Source: G963662905 sp963676415
GTDB taxonomy: Bacteria > Bacteroidota > Bacteroidia > Bacteroidales > WRLA01
Length of the DNA: 64,000 nucleotides
Direction of reading: 5' to 3'
Assembly (NCBI GenBank): GCA_963676415.1
Contig: OY781097.1
Location: forward strand, 3,782,001 to 3,846,000
Position 1 is the first letter of the stretch, and each line of letters starts with the position of its first letter. Shown in pieces: positions 43,360 to 51,049 of the stretch. The notes beneath the pieces were generated by a model, which saw only the letters and a program-made list of their open reading frames with translations, searched no databases and had not been told where the DNA came from. Made by a program: the position numbers and the translations under genes.

Positions 43360-44198
43360 TTTTTGTGCGCTATAAATATTCTTTCATCAGGGTTTAACGA
43401 GTAATCTTCATAATTCTTCATCCAGTCTTTTTTGTTCGGATCAATAATTTCCACTTCAAATCCTGCTTTCTCCAAGCGATTTGGGTAATCAGGTCCATAA
43501 ATGCGCACATGGTCATACTGGCCAAAAGCATCTTCCCGTTCTTTATGCGTGGTTTTGGATACATCTTCATAGGTTTCATCAATTATCCATGATATGGGCA
43601 CTTGAAGCACGGCTTTACCCCCGGGCTTCAATACTCGGTAGAGTTCGCTCATTGCTTTGTGGTCATTATCAATATGTTCCAAAACATGATTACAAATTAT
43701 AAGATCAAATACATCATCATTATAGGGCAATTCAAGTATGTCCATTTGTTCCACGGCCCGGTCGTAATAATATTTATCATATCCTTCTTCAAATTTATCT
43801 CCCATATGATATTCAATGCCATTGATTTTTTTTAAATAGGCCCTGATGCTTCCTTCAGGGGCAATATGCAGCAGTACTTTTTCATCACGGCCCAGATTGG
43901 TGTTTTCCTGTAACCATATCCAAATCAGGCGGTCACGGTCGGTGCTGTAACATCTTGGGCACAATACATTTTGGCGATATCCCGCCCCGATAATCTTTTT
44001 TTCAATATTAATAGGAGGTCGTTCACCGGCCGGCAGCATTTTTCGGAAAGTTTGCTTGCAATAGGGACAATAATATTTGCTGCCCCGGTAAAACCAAGCC
44101 ATCAGCTTTTGCCAACCACCACGGAGTTTAACGCCTAACTGAAACGGAATCAGTGGCTTTACAATGGTTTTGATAAATTTGAATAATGCATCACTCAT
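43356..44198 (-). CDS. Class I SAM-dependent methyltransferase with N-terminal zinc ribbon
   Basis: A 280-residue methyltransferase. Residues about 40-90 carry two CxxC pairs (YYCPYCKQTF; VLCPRCYSTD), likely a zinc ribbon. The Rossmann-like part has LLHIAPEGSIRAYL, DLIICNHVLEHIDND and LYRVLKPGGKAVLQVP, the motif I-III pattern of methyltransferase type 11. Such enzymes are frequent in surface glycan operons, methylating sugars or precursors. Overlaps of 4 bases with both neighbours show tight coupling. Confidence 0.85.
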   Translation of the reverse strand: MSDALFKFIKTIVKPLIPFQLGVKLRGGWQKLMAWFYRGSKYYCPYCKQTFRKMLPAGERPPINIEKKIIGAGYRQNVLCPRCYSTDRDRLIWIWLQENTNLGRDEKVLLHIAPEGSIRAYLKKINGIEYHMGDKFEEGYDKYYYDRAVEQMDILELPYNDDVFDLIICNHVLEHIDNDHKAMSELYRVLKPGGKAVLQVPISWIIDETYEDVSKTTHKEREDAFGQYDHVRIYGPDYPNRLEKAGFEVEIIDPNKKDWMKNYEDYSLNPDERIFIAHKK

Positions 44199-45862
44199 AG
44201 TCGTACAATTGAAAGTTTACCACTTGTCTTAACATCTCCGGATACTATTGAATATAGATAAATCCCTTGTCGTAATTTACTTATATTGATGATGTCCGAT
44301 TCTTTGAAAATCGTTGATGAGATGACCAGGCTTCCATCAGCCCGATATAAATAAAAATTGGATACTGATCTGTCACGAAAAGCTTTGGGGAGGTTTACAA
44401 TAAATTTGTCCATAGCCGGATTTGGATATATGATTGGACCTTTTTGAAAATCCGGTTTCGTATCAGCACCGGAAGCGCCCTGATATTCATATGCACCACA
44501 ATCGGGTGCCGGCCCTACAATCCGGTTATTGTCTGCTAAATCCAGGGCTGGCAATAAATCATCAACATTTGTTCCGGCATTAATAAAAACAGAACCTGTT
44601 TTGGTTTGAAAATCATCTTCTTGAGGATTGATAAAGCCCGAATTTTCAATAATTTCCACAAATTTGTTGTTCATTGTATCCAGCTCAACGCCTTGGAAAG
44701 TAAAATTAATGTAGGCGCGTGCAGACGGTATTCCTACGGAGTCATAATAAGTCAGTGCTCCGGGCTGTACTATGGCATTGTTGAAGCAGATGTCGTTGGC
44801 TGATTTCGTGCTGTTGAAACGGATCCCATCGGTTTTTGGCTCTACAATAGTATTGTTGTACATCATAAAAGGGAGTAATTGCGTATTGGACTGGATTCCG
44901 CCCACAAAAATCCCATGTCTTGGCGAAACAGAATGATTGTACGGTTTGTAATCTTTTCCTGCTCTGATAATCAAGTTATTGTAAAACCATCCGCCATCTC
45001 CATGTATTTCTATGCCGCTGCCATATCCATCGGAAATAATGTTGTTGTAGCAAGCGCATTGTGTGCCTCCGCCAATGAGAATGCCACTCATTTGGTCTTT
45101 GCGCATTTCCCGACTGTCGAACCGTACTATATTATTATAAACAAAGCAGTTTTCTACAGCACTTGAAACCTGAAGGCCATCCAGGCCATTATATTCGCAA
45201 ATGTTGTGGTGCACCCATGCGCCTTTGACCAAATGCGGAAAAACAATAGTGTCTTTTGTGTCGCACTCCAAAATTATTCCGTTAAAACTCGATGGCCCCA
45301 GATAAACGCCCTCCATTCCGGTATTGTAAATATAATTATGATGAAGGCGGATGTTGTACATGCAAAACTTATCGCGGGTAGCCGAAAAATCATTGCATGT
45401 AGGATCGGTTTTGGCCATAATACCTGCCATGCCCACATCATATATTTCGCAATGGTCAATTTCGATATCACTGCTTTTTCCATCCACAGAAATTCCATTG
45501 CCACTGCTGCCATAGACCTTAAAACCATAATCGTTTTCATCGTTCAATCCCGAGAAACGGATGTAGCGGCAGTTGTAAAATCGTATGTTGTAAAAGGAAG
45601 TGCTTGTGAAACTAACTTGCTGACCATTAGAAAGAAAATATATTGGTTCCTGCTCATCACCAAAAATATTGCGGATATCAAGCTGCGGATAGATTTCCGA
45701 CATAAACAGAACTGTATCGCCGGGAGCAATATCCGAAAAATCTGCCCCATCAATTTTTTGGTAATCTCCCTGACCGGCATAAACCGGGAAACTTTTTGCC
45801 CATAAATTGAAATTCAGGGGCAGGAGCAGGAACAGCAGAATATATTTTCTATGAGTAATCAT
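44195..45862 (-). CDS. Parallel beta-helix protein with type IX secretion sorting domain
   Basis: A 555-residue exported protein: signal peptide (residues 1-22), then a right-handed parallel beta-helix (about 60-430) with repeating rungs like DGLQVSSAVENCFVYNNIV and GSGIEIHGDGGWFYNNLII. A C-terminal T9SS type A sorting domain (last about 80 residues) begins PIIYPNPAMDKFIVNLPK and ends GKLSIVRL. It is therefore expected on the cell surface, perhaps as a polysaccharide lyase or glycan-binding protein acting on the operon product. Catalytic residues are not recognisable. Confidence 0.88.
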   Translation of the reverse strand: MITHRKYILLFLLLPLNFNLWAKSFPVYAGQGDYQKIDGADFSDIAPGDTVLFMSEIYPQLDIRNIFGDEQEPIYFLSNGQQVSFTSTSFYNIRFYNCRYIRFSGLNDENDYGFKVYGSSGNGISVDGKSSDIEIDHCEIYDVGMAGIMAKTDPTCNDFSATRDKFCMYNIRLHHNYIYNTGMEGVYLGPSSFNGIILECDTKDTIVFPHLVKGAWVHHNICEYNGLDGLQVSSAVENCFVYNNIVRFDSREMRKDQMSGILIGGGTQCACYNNIISDGYGSGIEIHGDGGWFYNNLIIRAGKDYKPYNHSVSPRHGIFVGGIQSNTQLLPFMMYNNTIVEPKTDGIRFNSTKSANDICFNNAIVQPGALTYYDSVGIPSARAYINFTFQGVELDTMNNKFVEIIENSGFINPQEDDFQTKTGSVFINAGTNVDDLLPALDLADNNRIVGPAPDCGAYEYQGASGADTKPDFQKGPIIYPNPAMDKFIVNLPKAFRDRSVSNFYLYRADGSLVISSTIFKESDIINISKLRQGIYLYSIVSGDVKTSGKLSIVRL

Positions 45863-47058
45863 TATTTTCCCCTTTTTGCGCGTTCCCAGTTCACACTTTG
45901 CTGTTTTTTCATATATCGGTTAAGACCCAGATAAACAGAAAGGTTCATAATGAAAAAATAATAAGGAATGAACAATAGTTTGATTTTTATTTGCCTGTTT
46001 TCCAGAGCCCAACCAATTAAAGCTGCTGTATAAAAGAGGATTTGTGCCCAAAACAGCCAGGTATAAATGCTTTCGAAATTGAAAAAACCTTCCATTGCCG
46101 TGATGCCTGCGTTGGCAAGCAGTATAAGCAACAGGCCTAATGGCGCCAATGTCCAGCGCAACACACGATGCGAAATATACTGAAAGCTTAAAAGGCCGTA
46201 TTTGAATGGGTTCAGCAGTGCTTTCAGCCTGATAATCGACTGGATCCCACCGGCAGAAATACGCACTTTGCGTTTTAGTTCTTCTTTCACATTGGCCGAT
46301 GCGGTTTCAATGGCATAAGCTTCCGGATCGTATTGGATGGTATAGCCTTTTTTGGCTATGCGCAGGCTCACGATGAAATCATCGAGAAGGGTGTCTTTTT
46401 CAACTTCCTCAAACAATTCCCGCCGCACTGCAAAAAGCTCTCCGGCAGCACCAACAACGGAATACAGGCGCGCATCCCATTTCTTAAGCGTGGATTCATA
46501 TTTCCAATAAATCCCTTCTGTTCCTGCGGCAGCATCTTTGTCTTTTTGATAAATCCGTTTCTCTCCACTAACACAGCCTACTTTTGGATCTGCAAACATA
46601 TCCACAATCCTGCGGATGGATTCCTTTCCCAATGTGGTGTTGCCATCGGAGAAGATTACAATGGGCGTTTTGACAAATTTTATGCCGCGGTTCATCGCTC
46701 CGATTTTTCCGCCCCGAGCATCTTTATGGTACACTTCAACACCCTGATCTTTATATTTTTTCAGGATATCGGGCGTACCGTCATCCGAGCCATCGGTAAC
46801 CCAAACCTGGCGCACCTTTTCACGCGGATAGTCCAGTTCAAATCCGTTTTTGACCTTTTCGTCCACATAGTCCTTTTCATTATAGGCTGCTACAAAAAGG
46901 GTAACCTCAGGTTCGTAATCGGGAATTTTTTGTGGTTTTCGTCCCAAACGGAATGTTTCCTTGATCTTCACCAGAAGATACAATATAATTCCGTAGCCGA
47001 GGTAGGCGTAGAAAATAATGAACAAAAACAGCCAGAAGATTATTTTCAATGTTAGCAT
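45862..47058 (-). CDS. Membrane-bound family 2 glycosyltransferase (processive type)
   Basis: A 398-residue GT2 enzyme with an N-terminal membrane helix (residues 3-25) and the catalytic GT-A domain (about 48-270). It has VTLFVAAYNEKDYVDE, VWVTDGSDDGTPDIL (nucleotide site), IVIFSDGNTTLGKESIRR (DxN in place of DxD) and the acceptor-side LLDDFIVSLRIAKKGY. Two or three C-terminal helices follow (about 295-380). This is the layout of hyaluronan/chitin-synthase-like enzymes without a QxxRW box at the expected place (here RKVRISAGGIQSI). Its start codon overlaps nothing; its stop shares a base with the next gene start (TAATG). Confidence 0.88.
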   Translation of the reverse strand: MLTLKIIFWLFLFIIFYAYLGYGIILYLLVKIKETFRLGRKPQKIPDYEPEVTLFVAAYNEKDYVDEKVKNGFELDYPREKVRQVWVTDGSDDGTPDILKKYKDQGVEVYHKDARGGKIGAMNRGIKFVKTPIVIFSDGNTTLGKESIRRIVDMFADPKVGCVSGEKRIYQKDKDAAAGTEGIYWKYESTLKKWDARLYSVVGAAGELFAVRRELFEEVEKDTLLDDFIVSLRIAKKGYTIQYDPEAYAIETASANVKEELKRKVRISAGGIQSIIRLKALLNPFKYGLLSFQYISHRVLRWTLAPLGLLLILLANAGITAMEGFFNFESIYTWLFWAQILFYTAALIGWALENRQIKIKLLFIPYYFFIMNLSVYLGLNRYMKKQQSVNWERAKRGK

Positions 47059-47091
47059 AATCAGTTTGTTGTTTTGATTAGTAATTCAGGG

Positions 47092-48030
47092 CTATACATT
47101 TAGCCAATGCGACAGGTCACGTCCGATCAAATCCTGGAATTTCAGAATGTCTTCTCTGTATATCTCGTTGATAATACGAGATTTAAGTTCCTTGTCCAGA
47201 GGTGGCCTGTCGAGGTTTTTTTTGCGCATTTCGTTAATGGCTTTTTGCATGGTAAGGCTTTTGCGCAGTTTGTTGAGCAATGCCGGGGCAATTTTTTGTG
47301 CCGATTTGCGCAATATAGAACGGTTTCCAATTAGGGAATCAGCAAATTTATTTTTCACAAAACCGCCCTGATTGTAACGGATGCTGGTGTCGGGCACATA
47401 GGTATCGTCCACGCCAACATAGCGGTAAATCTCCTGAATTACAGCGATATCGTCTTTGCGCAGGTCTTCATAAAGAAATACCTTGATTTGCTCTTTAGGG
47501 AACATATCATAAAATTTGCTCAAATGCTGATAAAAGAAGCCTTCAAAGACCAGATCGTGCCTGCGCCACCAAATAGTACTTTTATCGAACATATTTTCCA
47601 GTTCAGGGTCAAGAAGCTCATCAACGCGTGCAAGATGCAGGTAACGGGAATAAATACGTTCGGCCGGATTGCGGAAAATCGCTATCATTTTTACGTCCGG
47701 CCGGTACTTTTTGATACGGTCGGCAGCACCGGGTTTATACAGGTACATGGTTGATGCTTCACCTGTTTTCATGCCATCTTCCGCTTCTTCAAAAAGCTTT
47801 AGGTAATCTTCTTTAGTATATACAGCCTGAGGGTAATGATACAGGCGTTCCGGATCTTCTTCAAGAGGTACGCGGCTTTGTCCTTCCAATGCAAAAAAGT
47901 CGGGTTCTTTGATTTTGGACATAAAAACCTGAGGGTGTTCTGCAAGGTAATTTGCCAATGCAGTGGTGCCTGATTTTCCGGCGCCAATAATCATAAAATC
48001 GGGGTAAGGAAATAGTGTGTTTTCGTTCAT
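47092..48030 (-). CDS. Sulfotransferase domain protein (PAPS-dependent)
   Basis: A 312-residue sulfotransferase. The 5'-phosphosulfate loop is FMIIGAGKSGTTALANYLAE at residues 12-31; the 3'-phosphate region is MIAIFRNPAERIYSRYLHLA (about 115-134), with the conserved Arg and Ser. It resembles heparan/carbohydrate sulfotransferases in bacteria. With three glycosyltransferases in the same operon it probably sulfates the glycan. Its stop lies 33 bases before the GT2 gene start, and its own start overlaps the upstream GT gene by 4 bases. Confidence 0.87.
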   Translation of the reverse strand: MNENTLFPYPDFMIIGAGKSGTTALANYLAEHPQVFMSKIKEPDFFALEGQSRVPLEEDPERLYHYPQAVYTKEDYLKLFEEAEDGMKTGEASTMYLYKPGAADRIKKYRPDVKMIAIFRNPAERIYSRYLHLARVDELLDPELENMFDKSTIWWRRHDLVFEGFFYQHLSKFYDMFPKEQIKVFLYEDLRKDDIAVIQEIYRYVGVDDTYVPDTSIRYNQGGFVKNKFADSLIGNRSILRKSAQKIAPALLNKLRKSLTMQKAINEMRKKNLDRPPLDKELKSRIINEIYREDILKFQDLIGRDLSHWLNV

Positions 48031-49223
48031 GATGCTATTATTTTTTCGATTACGTCAGTGATATTTTTAACATTATTTTCCCAGGTATGGCTCCTTGCGA
48101 AGACTTTACGTGCTTCTTGTTTTTCCGGACTGTCCTCAGCTAATGCTTTTTCCGCCAGTTTCACATAATCTTCCTTTGTAGGAGCCAAATAGGTGTATTC
48201 GGAAAAATATTCCATTGCCTCTGTTGGTGTTGCCAAAGTGGGTTTTCCCATTGAGAGGTACTCATCAATTTTTCTCGGATAATTTCCTATGGTCATGTCG
48301 TTGACAAGCTGGGGGTTAATGCACACATCAAATCCTTTGATGTAATTCGGGAGCTCATCGCCTTTTTTTCTTCCCAGGAAATGCACATTATCAATGTTGT
48401 GCAGTTCTGAATTCTGAAAACCTTCATCCTCAGGGCCAACCAAAACGATGCTCCAGTCTTTGCGTGCTTTGGCCATATGGGCAATTACCTCAATATCAAG
48501 CCTGATGGCCACCATCCATCCCACATATCCGATTATCGGTTTGGGGATATCTTTGATATCGTCAGGTAAAGGCATTGTGCCATCGTCATCATTGAAAAGA
48601 GTTACATCGCAGCCCTGGCCCGTCATATAACTGTTTGGATTATATGGTTTTGCATAGTTAGCGAGATAAACGGAATTGGAAACAACGGCATCAACTTTTG
48701 CAATAAGCTCAGGTTCCATTTCCAAACCGTGCTTTCTGAAATGTGGCTGCGAAACCAAATTATCACGAATGTAGTACAGGTATGCTTTTGGGTTTAAAAG
48801 TTCTTTCAGATAATAGCCCAGAAACATCAGGCTGTCGTTAAAGATGATGAAATCTTTGAACCCCAGTTCATCAATTGCTTCCTGTATGCAGGCGGCAAAA
48901 CGTTTGCTTTCCCTTTTATTGGCCCATCGGTGCAAGGATTTTAAGGGAATCCAGTTATAAGGTTCTCCAAGATAATCGGGATAGAGATTCCACATTGTGT
49001 TGCCAACCTTGACCAACTTTTCATTTTTGCCTTTGATGACCCCAATGCGGTATTGCACATCTTCACGTTTGCGTTTTACGAATTTCCTTTTTCGGTCGAG
49101 TGGAAAATTAACATACAATACGCGGTTGTCCCGAGCCAGCACATCCGCAATGTTTTTGCAGTTGCTTCCAATACGGATATCATAGGGCTGTATTCCTACA
49201 ACGATTATATCTTTATTTTTCAT
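48027..49223 (-). CDS. GT-B glycosyltransferase (family 1/4-like)
   Basis: A 398-residue GT-B fold enzyme starting MKNKDIIVVGIQPYDIRIGS and with C-terminal GYVGWMVAIRLDIEVIAHM, WSIVLVGPEDEGF and the sugar-nucleotide site NYPRKIDEYLSMGKPTLATP. I chose the ATG at 49223 because the open frame up to 49343 lies mostly within the upstream gene and is not conserved. Even so it overlaps that gene by 11 bases. It probably adds one sugar to the operon's glycan; the donor is unknown. Confidence 0.85.
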   Translation of the reverse strand: MKNKDIIVVGIQPYDIRIGSNCKNIADVLARDNRVLYVNFPLDRKRKFVKRKREDVQYRIGVIKGKNEKLVKVGNTMWNLYPDYLGEPYNWIPLKSLHRWANKRESKRFAACIQEAIDELGFKDFIIFNDSLMFLGYYLKELLNPKAYLYYIRDNLVSQPHFRKHGLEMEPELIAKVDAVVSNSVYLANYAKPYNPNSYMTGQGCDVTLFNDDDGTMPLPDDIKDIPKPIIGYVGWMVAIRLDIEVIAHMAKARKDWSIVLVGPEDEGFQNSELHNIDNVHFLGRKKGDELPNYIKGFDVCINPQLVNDMTIGNYPRKIDEYLSMGKPTLATPTEAMEYFSEYTYLAPTKEDYVKLAEKALAEDSPEKQEARKVFARSHTWENNVKNITDVIEKIIAS

Positions 49224-50370
49224 GCCTGTGGTTTTTATAGATTTCGGTATAAAGTTCCAAAACGTGCTCTGCCATTGACTTCCAGCTAAATTTTGCCGCC
49301 TGTCCGGGTCCCATGGCCTTGTACTTTTTGCGTTTTTCATCATCCGTCATAAATAGATGGATGGCATCGGTAATTTCTTCGGGTTTGTAAGGATCTACCA
49401 AAATTGCCGCACCGCCTGAAACCTCCGGCATGCTGGAAGTATTGGATGTAATCACGGGTGCAGCACAGCCCATTGCCTCAAGGATGGGTATTCCGAAACT
49501 TTCGCGAAGGCTTGGATAAAGAAATACTTCGCATTGACTGTAAATGGCAGGTAGATCTGTGTTTTTGACATAGCCCGTGAGATGAATGTGGTTGATCAAG
49601 TCTTCATCACCCACCGATTTGGTCATTTTTACTAGTTCATCGTGATCAAAATCCAGCATTACCAGTTCGATGTCCAATCCCGATTGTTTCCGGAAATCGG
49701 AATAGGCTTTTAATACGCCCGGTGTATTTTTTTTGGGATCTGTATTGCCCAGAAAGAAAAAATACCGGTCGGGGAGTTTGTATTGTTCTTTAACGCGCTT
49801 GAGTTCAGCCTGATCGGTAACTTCCTTAAAATGTTCGCCAACGCCATTATATACAGCACGGAGACGGTTATCTTTCATGCCAAAAAATTCATCGATGCGC
49901 TTTTTTTCAAAATGGCTTACAGTGATGATGATATCGCTTTTTTTCATTACACGGGGCACAACGTATCTTCGGTAAATATTGCCAAATCTCTGGTAGGCCG
50001 TTCCGCTGCTGCTGAGGATTTTCATTATACTGTGTTCCATGTATATGATGTCGTGCAAGGTAATCATCAAGGGCATGGATGTTTTTAAAGGAGCTGTATT
50101 GCTGGTGCAGTGCAAAACATCCAGCTTATCCTCTGCAGCTGCCTTTGGAAGGGCTTTTTGTTCCCAAATAGGGTAGGCGCCGCCTTCTACTTGCCTGATT
50201 GTGAAATTATCTGTATCGTGCAGGCATTCATCAACATCAGGTTTCACATAGATAAAATACTCATTTTCCTTGTCGATTTTTTGCAGGTTTAGGATAAGCT
50301 CCAGGGCTACCATGTCCATTCCGTGTTTCTTTTCGCGAAACAGTCGTTGTCCTTCGATCCCGATTCTCAT
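49213..50370 (-). CDS. Family 4 glycosyltransferase
   Basis: A 385-residue retaining GT4 enzyme. It starts MRIGIEGQRLFREKKHGMDM. Its C-terminal half has YFFFLGNTDPKKNTPGVLKA, VFLYPSLRESFGIPILEAMG (with the E(x7)E motif) and APVITSNTSSMPEVSGGAA. This is the mannosyltransferase-like WbaZ/MtfB pattern. It is the first gene of the minus-strand glycan operon that continues to the two hybrid kinases at 39.5 kb. Confidence 0.9.
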   Translation of the reverse strand: MRIGIEGQRLFREKKHGMDMVALELILNLQKIDKENEYFIYVKPDVDECLHDTDNFTIRQVEGGAYPIWEQKALPKAAAEDKLDVLHCTSNTAPLKTSMPLMITLHDIIYMEHSIMKILSSSGTAYQRFGNIYRRYVVPRVMKKSDIIITVSHFEKKRIDEFFGMKDNRLRAVYNGVGEHFKEVTDQAELKRVKEQYKLPDRYFFFLGNTDPKKNTPGVLKAYSDFRKQSGLDIELVMLDFDHDELVKMTKSVGDEDLINHIHLTGYVKNTDLPAIYSQCEVFLYPSLRESFGIPILEAMGCAAPVITSNTSSMPEVSGGAAILVDPYKPEEITDAIHLFMTDDEKRKKYKAMGPGQAAKFSWKSMAEHVLELYTEIYKNHRHEK

Positions 50371-50752
50371 TAGCTGTGCTTTTTGGTTTTAAGCGTTAAA
50401 TATAGGAAAAAAAGCCTTAAAGCCATAAAGGGATAGGTGATTAATTGGGCTTTTGATATTTCTGTGCTGTTGATGTTGTGCATTGGTTTGCCTTAATTGC
50501 TGAGAAGTATGGTATTAGATTTAATAAAAATCTTAAATATTAGTGTATTGTTTGTCTGGAATCATTCTTTATTTAGGAAAATTCCAAATTTAGGAGGATA
50601 ATGAAACCGTTTGGATTTCATTATGGAGCTTTTAAGGGATTTTCTTGAGGTTTCCTTTGTGAAGTCAATCAATTTTTAAAATTTGTGACTGATATCCCAA
50701 ATATTTTTTATTTTTGCAGCATCTTCAATAACACGCGCATTTCGCGCTATTG
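50371..50752. other. Intergenic region between glycan operon and methionine operon
   Basis: 382 bases upstream of the riboswitch, AT-rich and without coding signal. It should contain divergent promoters. TATTTTTG at 50709-50716 is the best candidate for the methionine operon; TAAATTTG on the minus strand at 50592-50585 is a possible -7 element for the glycan operon, 215 bases before its first start codon. Confidence 0.55.
50682..50716 (+). promoter_or_regulatory. Candidate promoter of the methionine operon
   Basis: TTTG at 50682-50685 and TATTTTTG at 50709-50716 resemble the Bacteroidota -33 and -7 boxes, though the 23-base spacing is 2-3 bases longer than usual. A start near 50722 would put the SAM aptamer about 30 bases into the transcript. 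Confidence 0.4.
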
Positions 50753-50855
50753 TTATTTATAGAGAAGAGGTGAAAGACCAGGCTTACCGACCCTCTGGCA
50801 ACCTGTCGCTAAGATAAGGTGCCAAAACCTGGCCCGAAAGGGAAATTATAAATAA
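50753..50855 (+). promoter_or_regulatory. SAM-I (S-box) riboswitch aptamer
   Basis: The closing helix P1 is TTATTTATA (50753-50761) with TATAAATAA (50847-50855), 9 bp. Between them lie the conserved S-box elements: AGAGGTGAAAGACC, then CTCTGGCAACCTG, then AAGGTGCCAAAACCTG, in order and at usual spacing. The methionine operon that follows matches the expected target, to be shut down when SAM is abundant. The expression platform is not a textbook terminator; see the hairpin and leader ORF downstream. Confidence 0.92.
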
Positions 50856-50865
50856 GTGATGTACA

Positions 50866-50940
50866 ATGAATTATTTTGAACCTAATGATCTGTTTGATAT
50901 AACAGTTGGTTTCCTGAGGGACTCCATGGGTATGCTTTAG
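50866..50940 (+). CDS. Possible 24-codon leader ORF after the SAM aptamer
   Basis: ATG at 50866, 10 bases after the aptamer, opens a frame of 24 codons ending TAG at 50938-50940. The peptide is MNYFEPNDLFDITVGFLRDS followed by MGML, with three Met including the start. The stop codon touches the 5' side of a stable hairpin (50940-50978). No similarity is recognised and chance occurrence is quite possible; only its position makes it noteworthy. Confidence 0.25.
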   Translation: MNYFEPNDLFDITVGFLRDSMGML

Positions 50941-50978
50941 CGTTGGGGAATATTAGCCTCTGCGGTTTCCTCCAACGC
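50940..50978 (+). promoter_or_regulatory. Leader hairpin between SAM riboswitch and aspartokinase gene
   Basis: GCGTTGG (50940-50946) pairs with CCAACGC (50972-50978), extended by GGAA with TTCC across one bulged base. It lacks an immediate T-run, so it is not a classic intrinsic terminator, though U-rich sequence follows from about 51006. It may be part of the riboswitch expression platform. Confidence 0.5.
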
Positions 50979-51049
50979 CTGCATTTCTTCTGATGTGCCG
51001 CATTTCCTTTTAATTTTCTTTTTGTTTCATTCGTAATAGATATACTATT

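Noticed and set aside
49224..49343. N-terminal 40-residue extension of the GT-B gene
   Set aside because: The extension runs within the upstream glycosyltransferase gene and precedes the conserved start MKNKDIIVVG.
50940..50978. Intrinsic terminator of the SAM riboswitch
   Set aside because: The hairpin is stable but is not followed directly by a T-run; kept only as a possible expression-platform hairpin.
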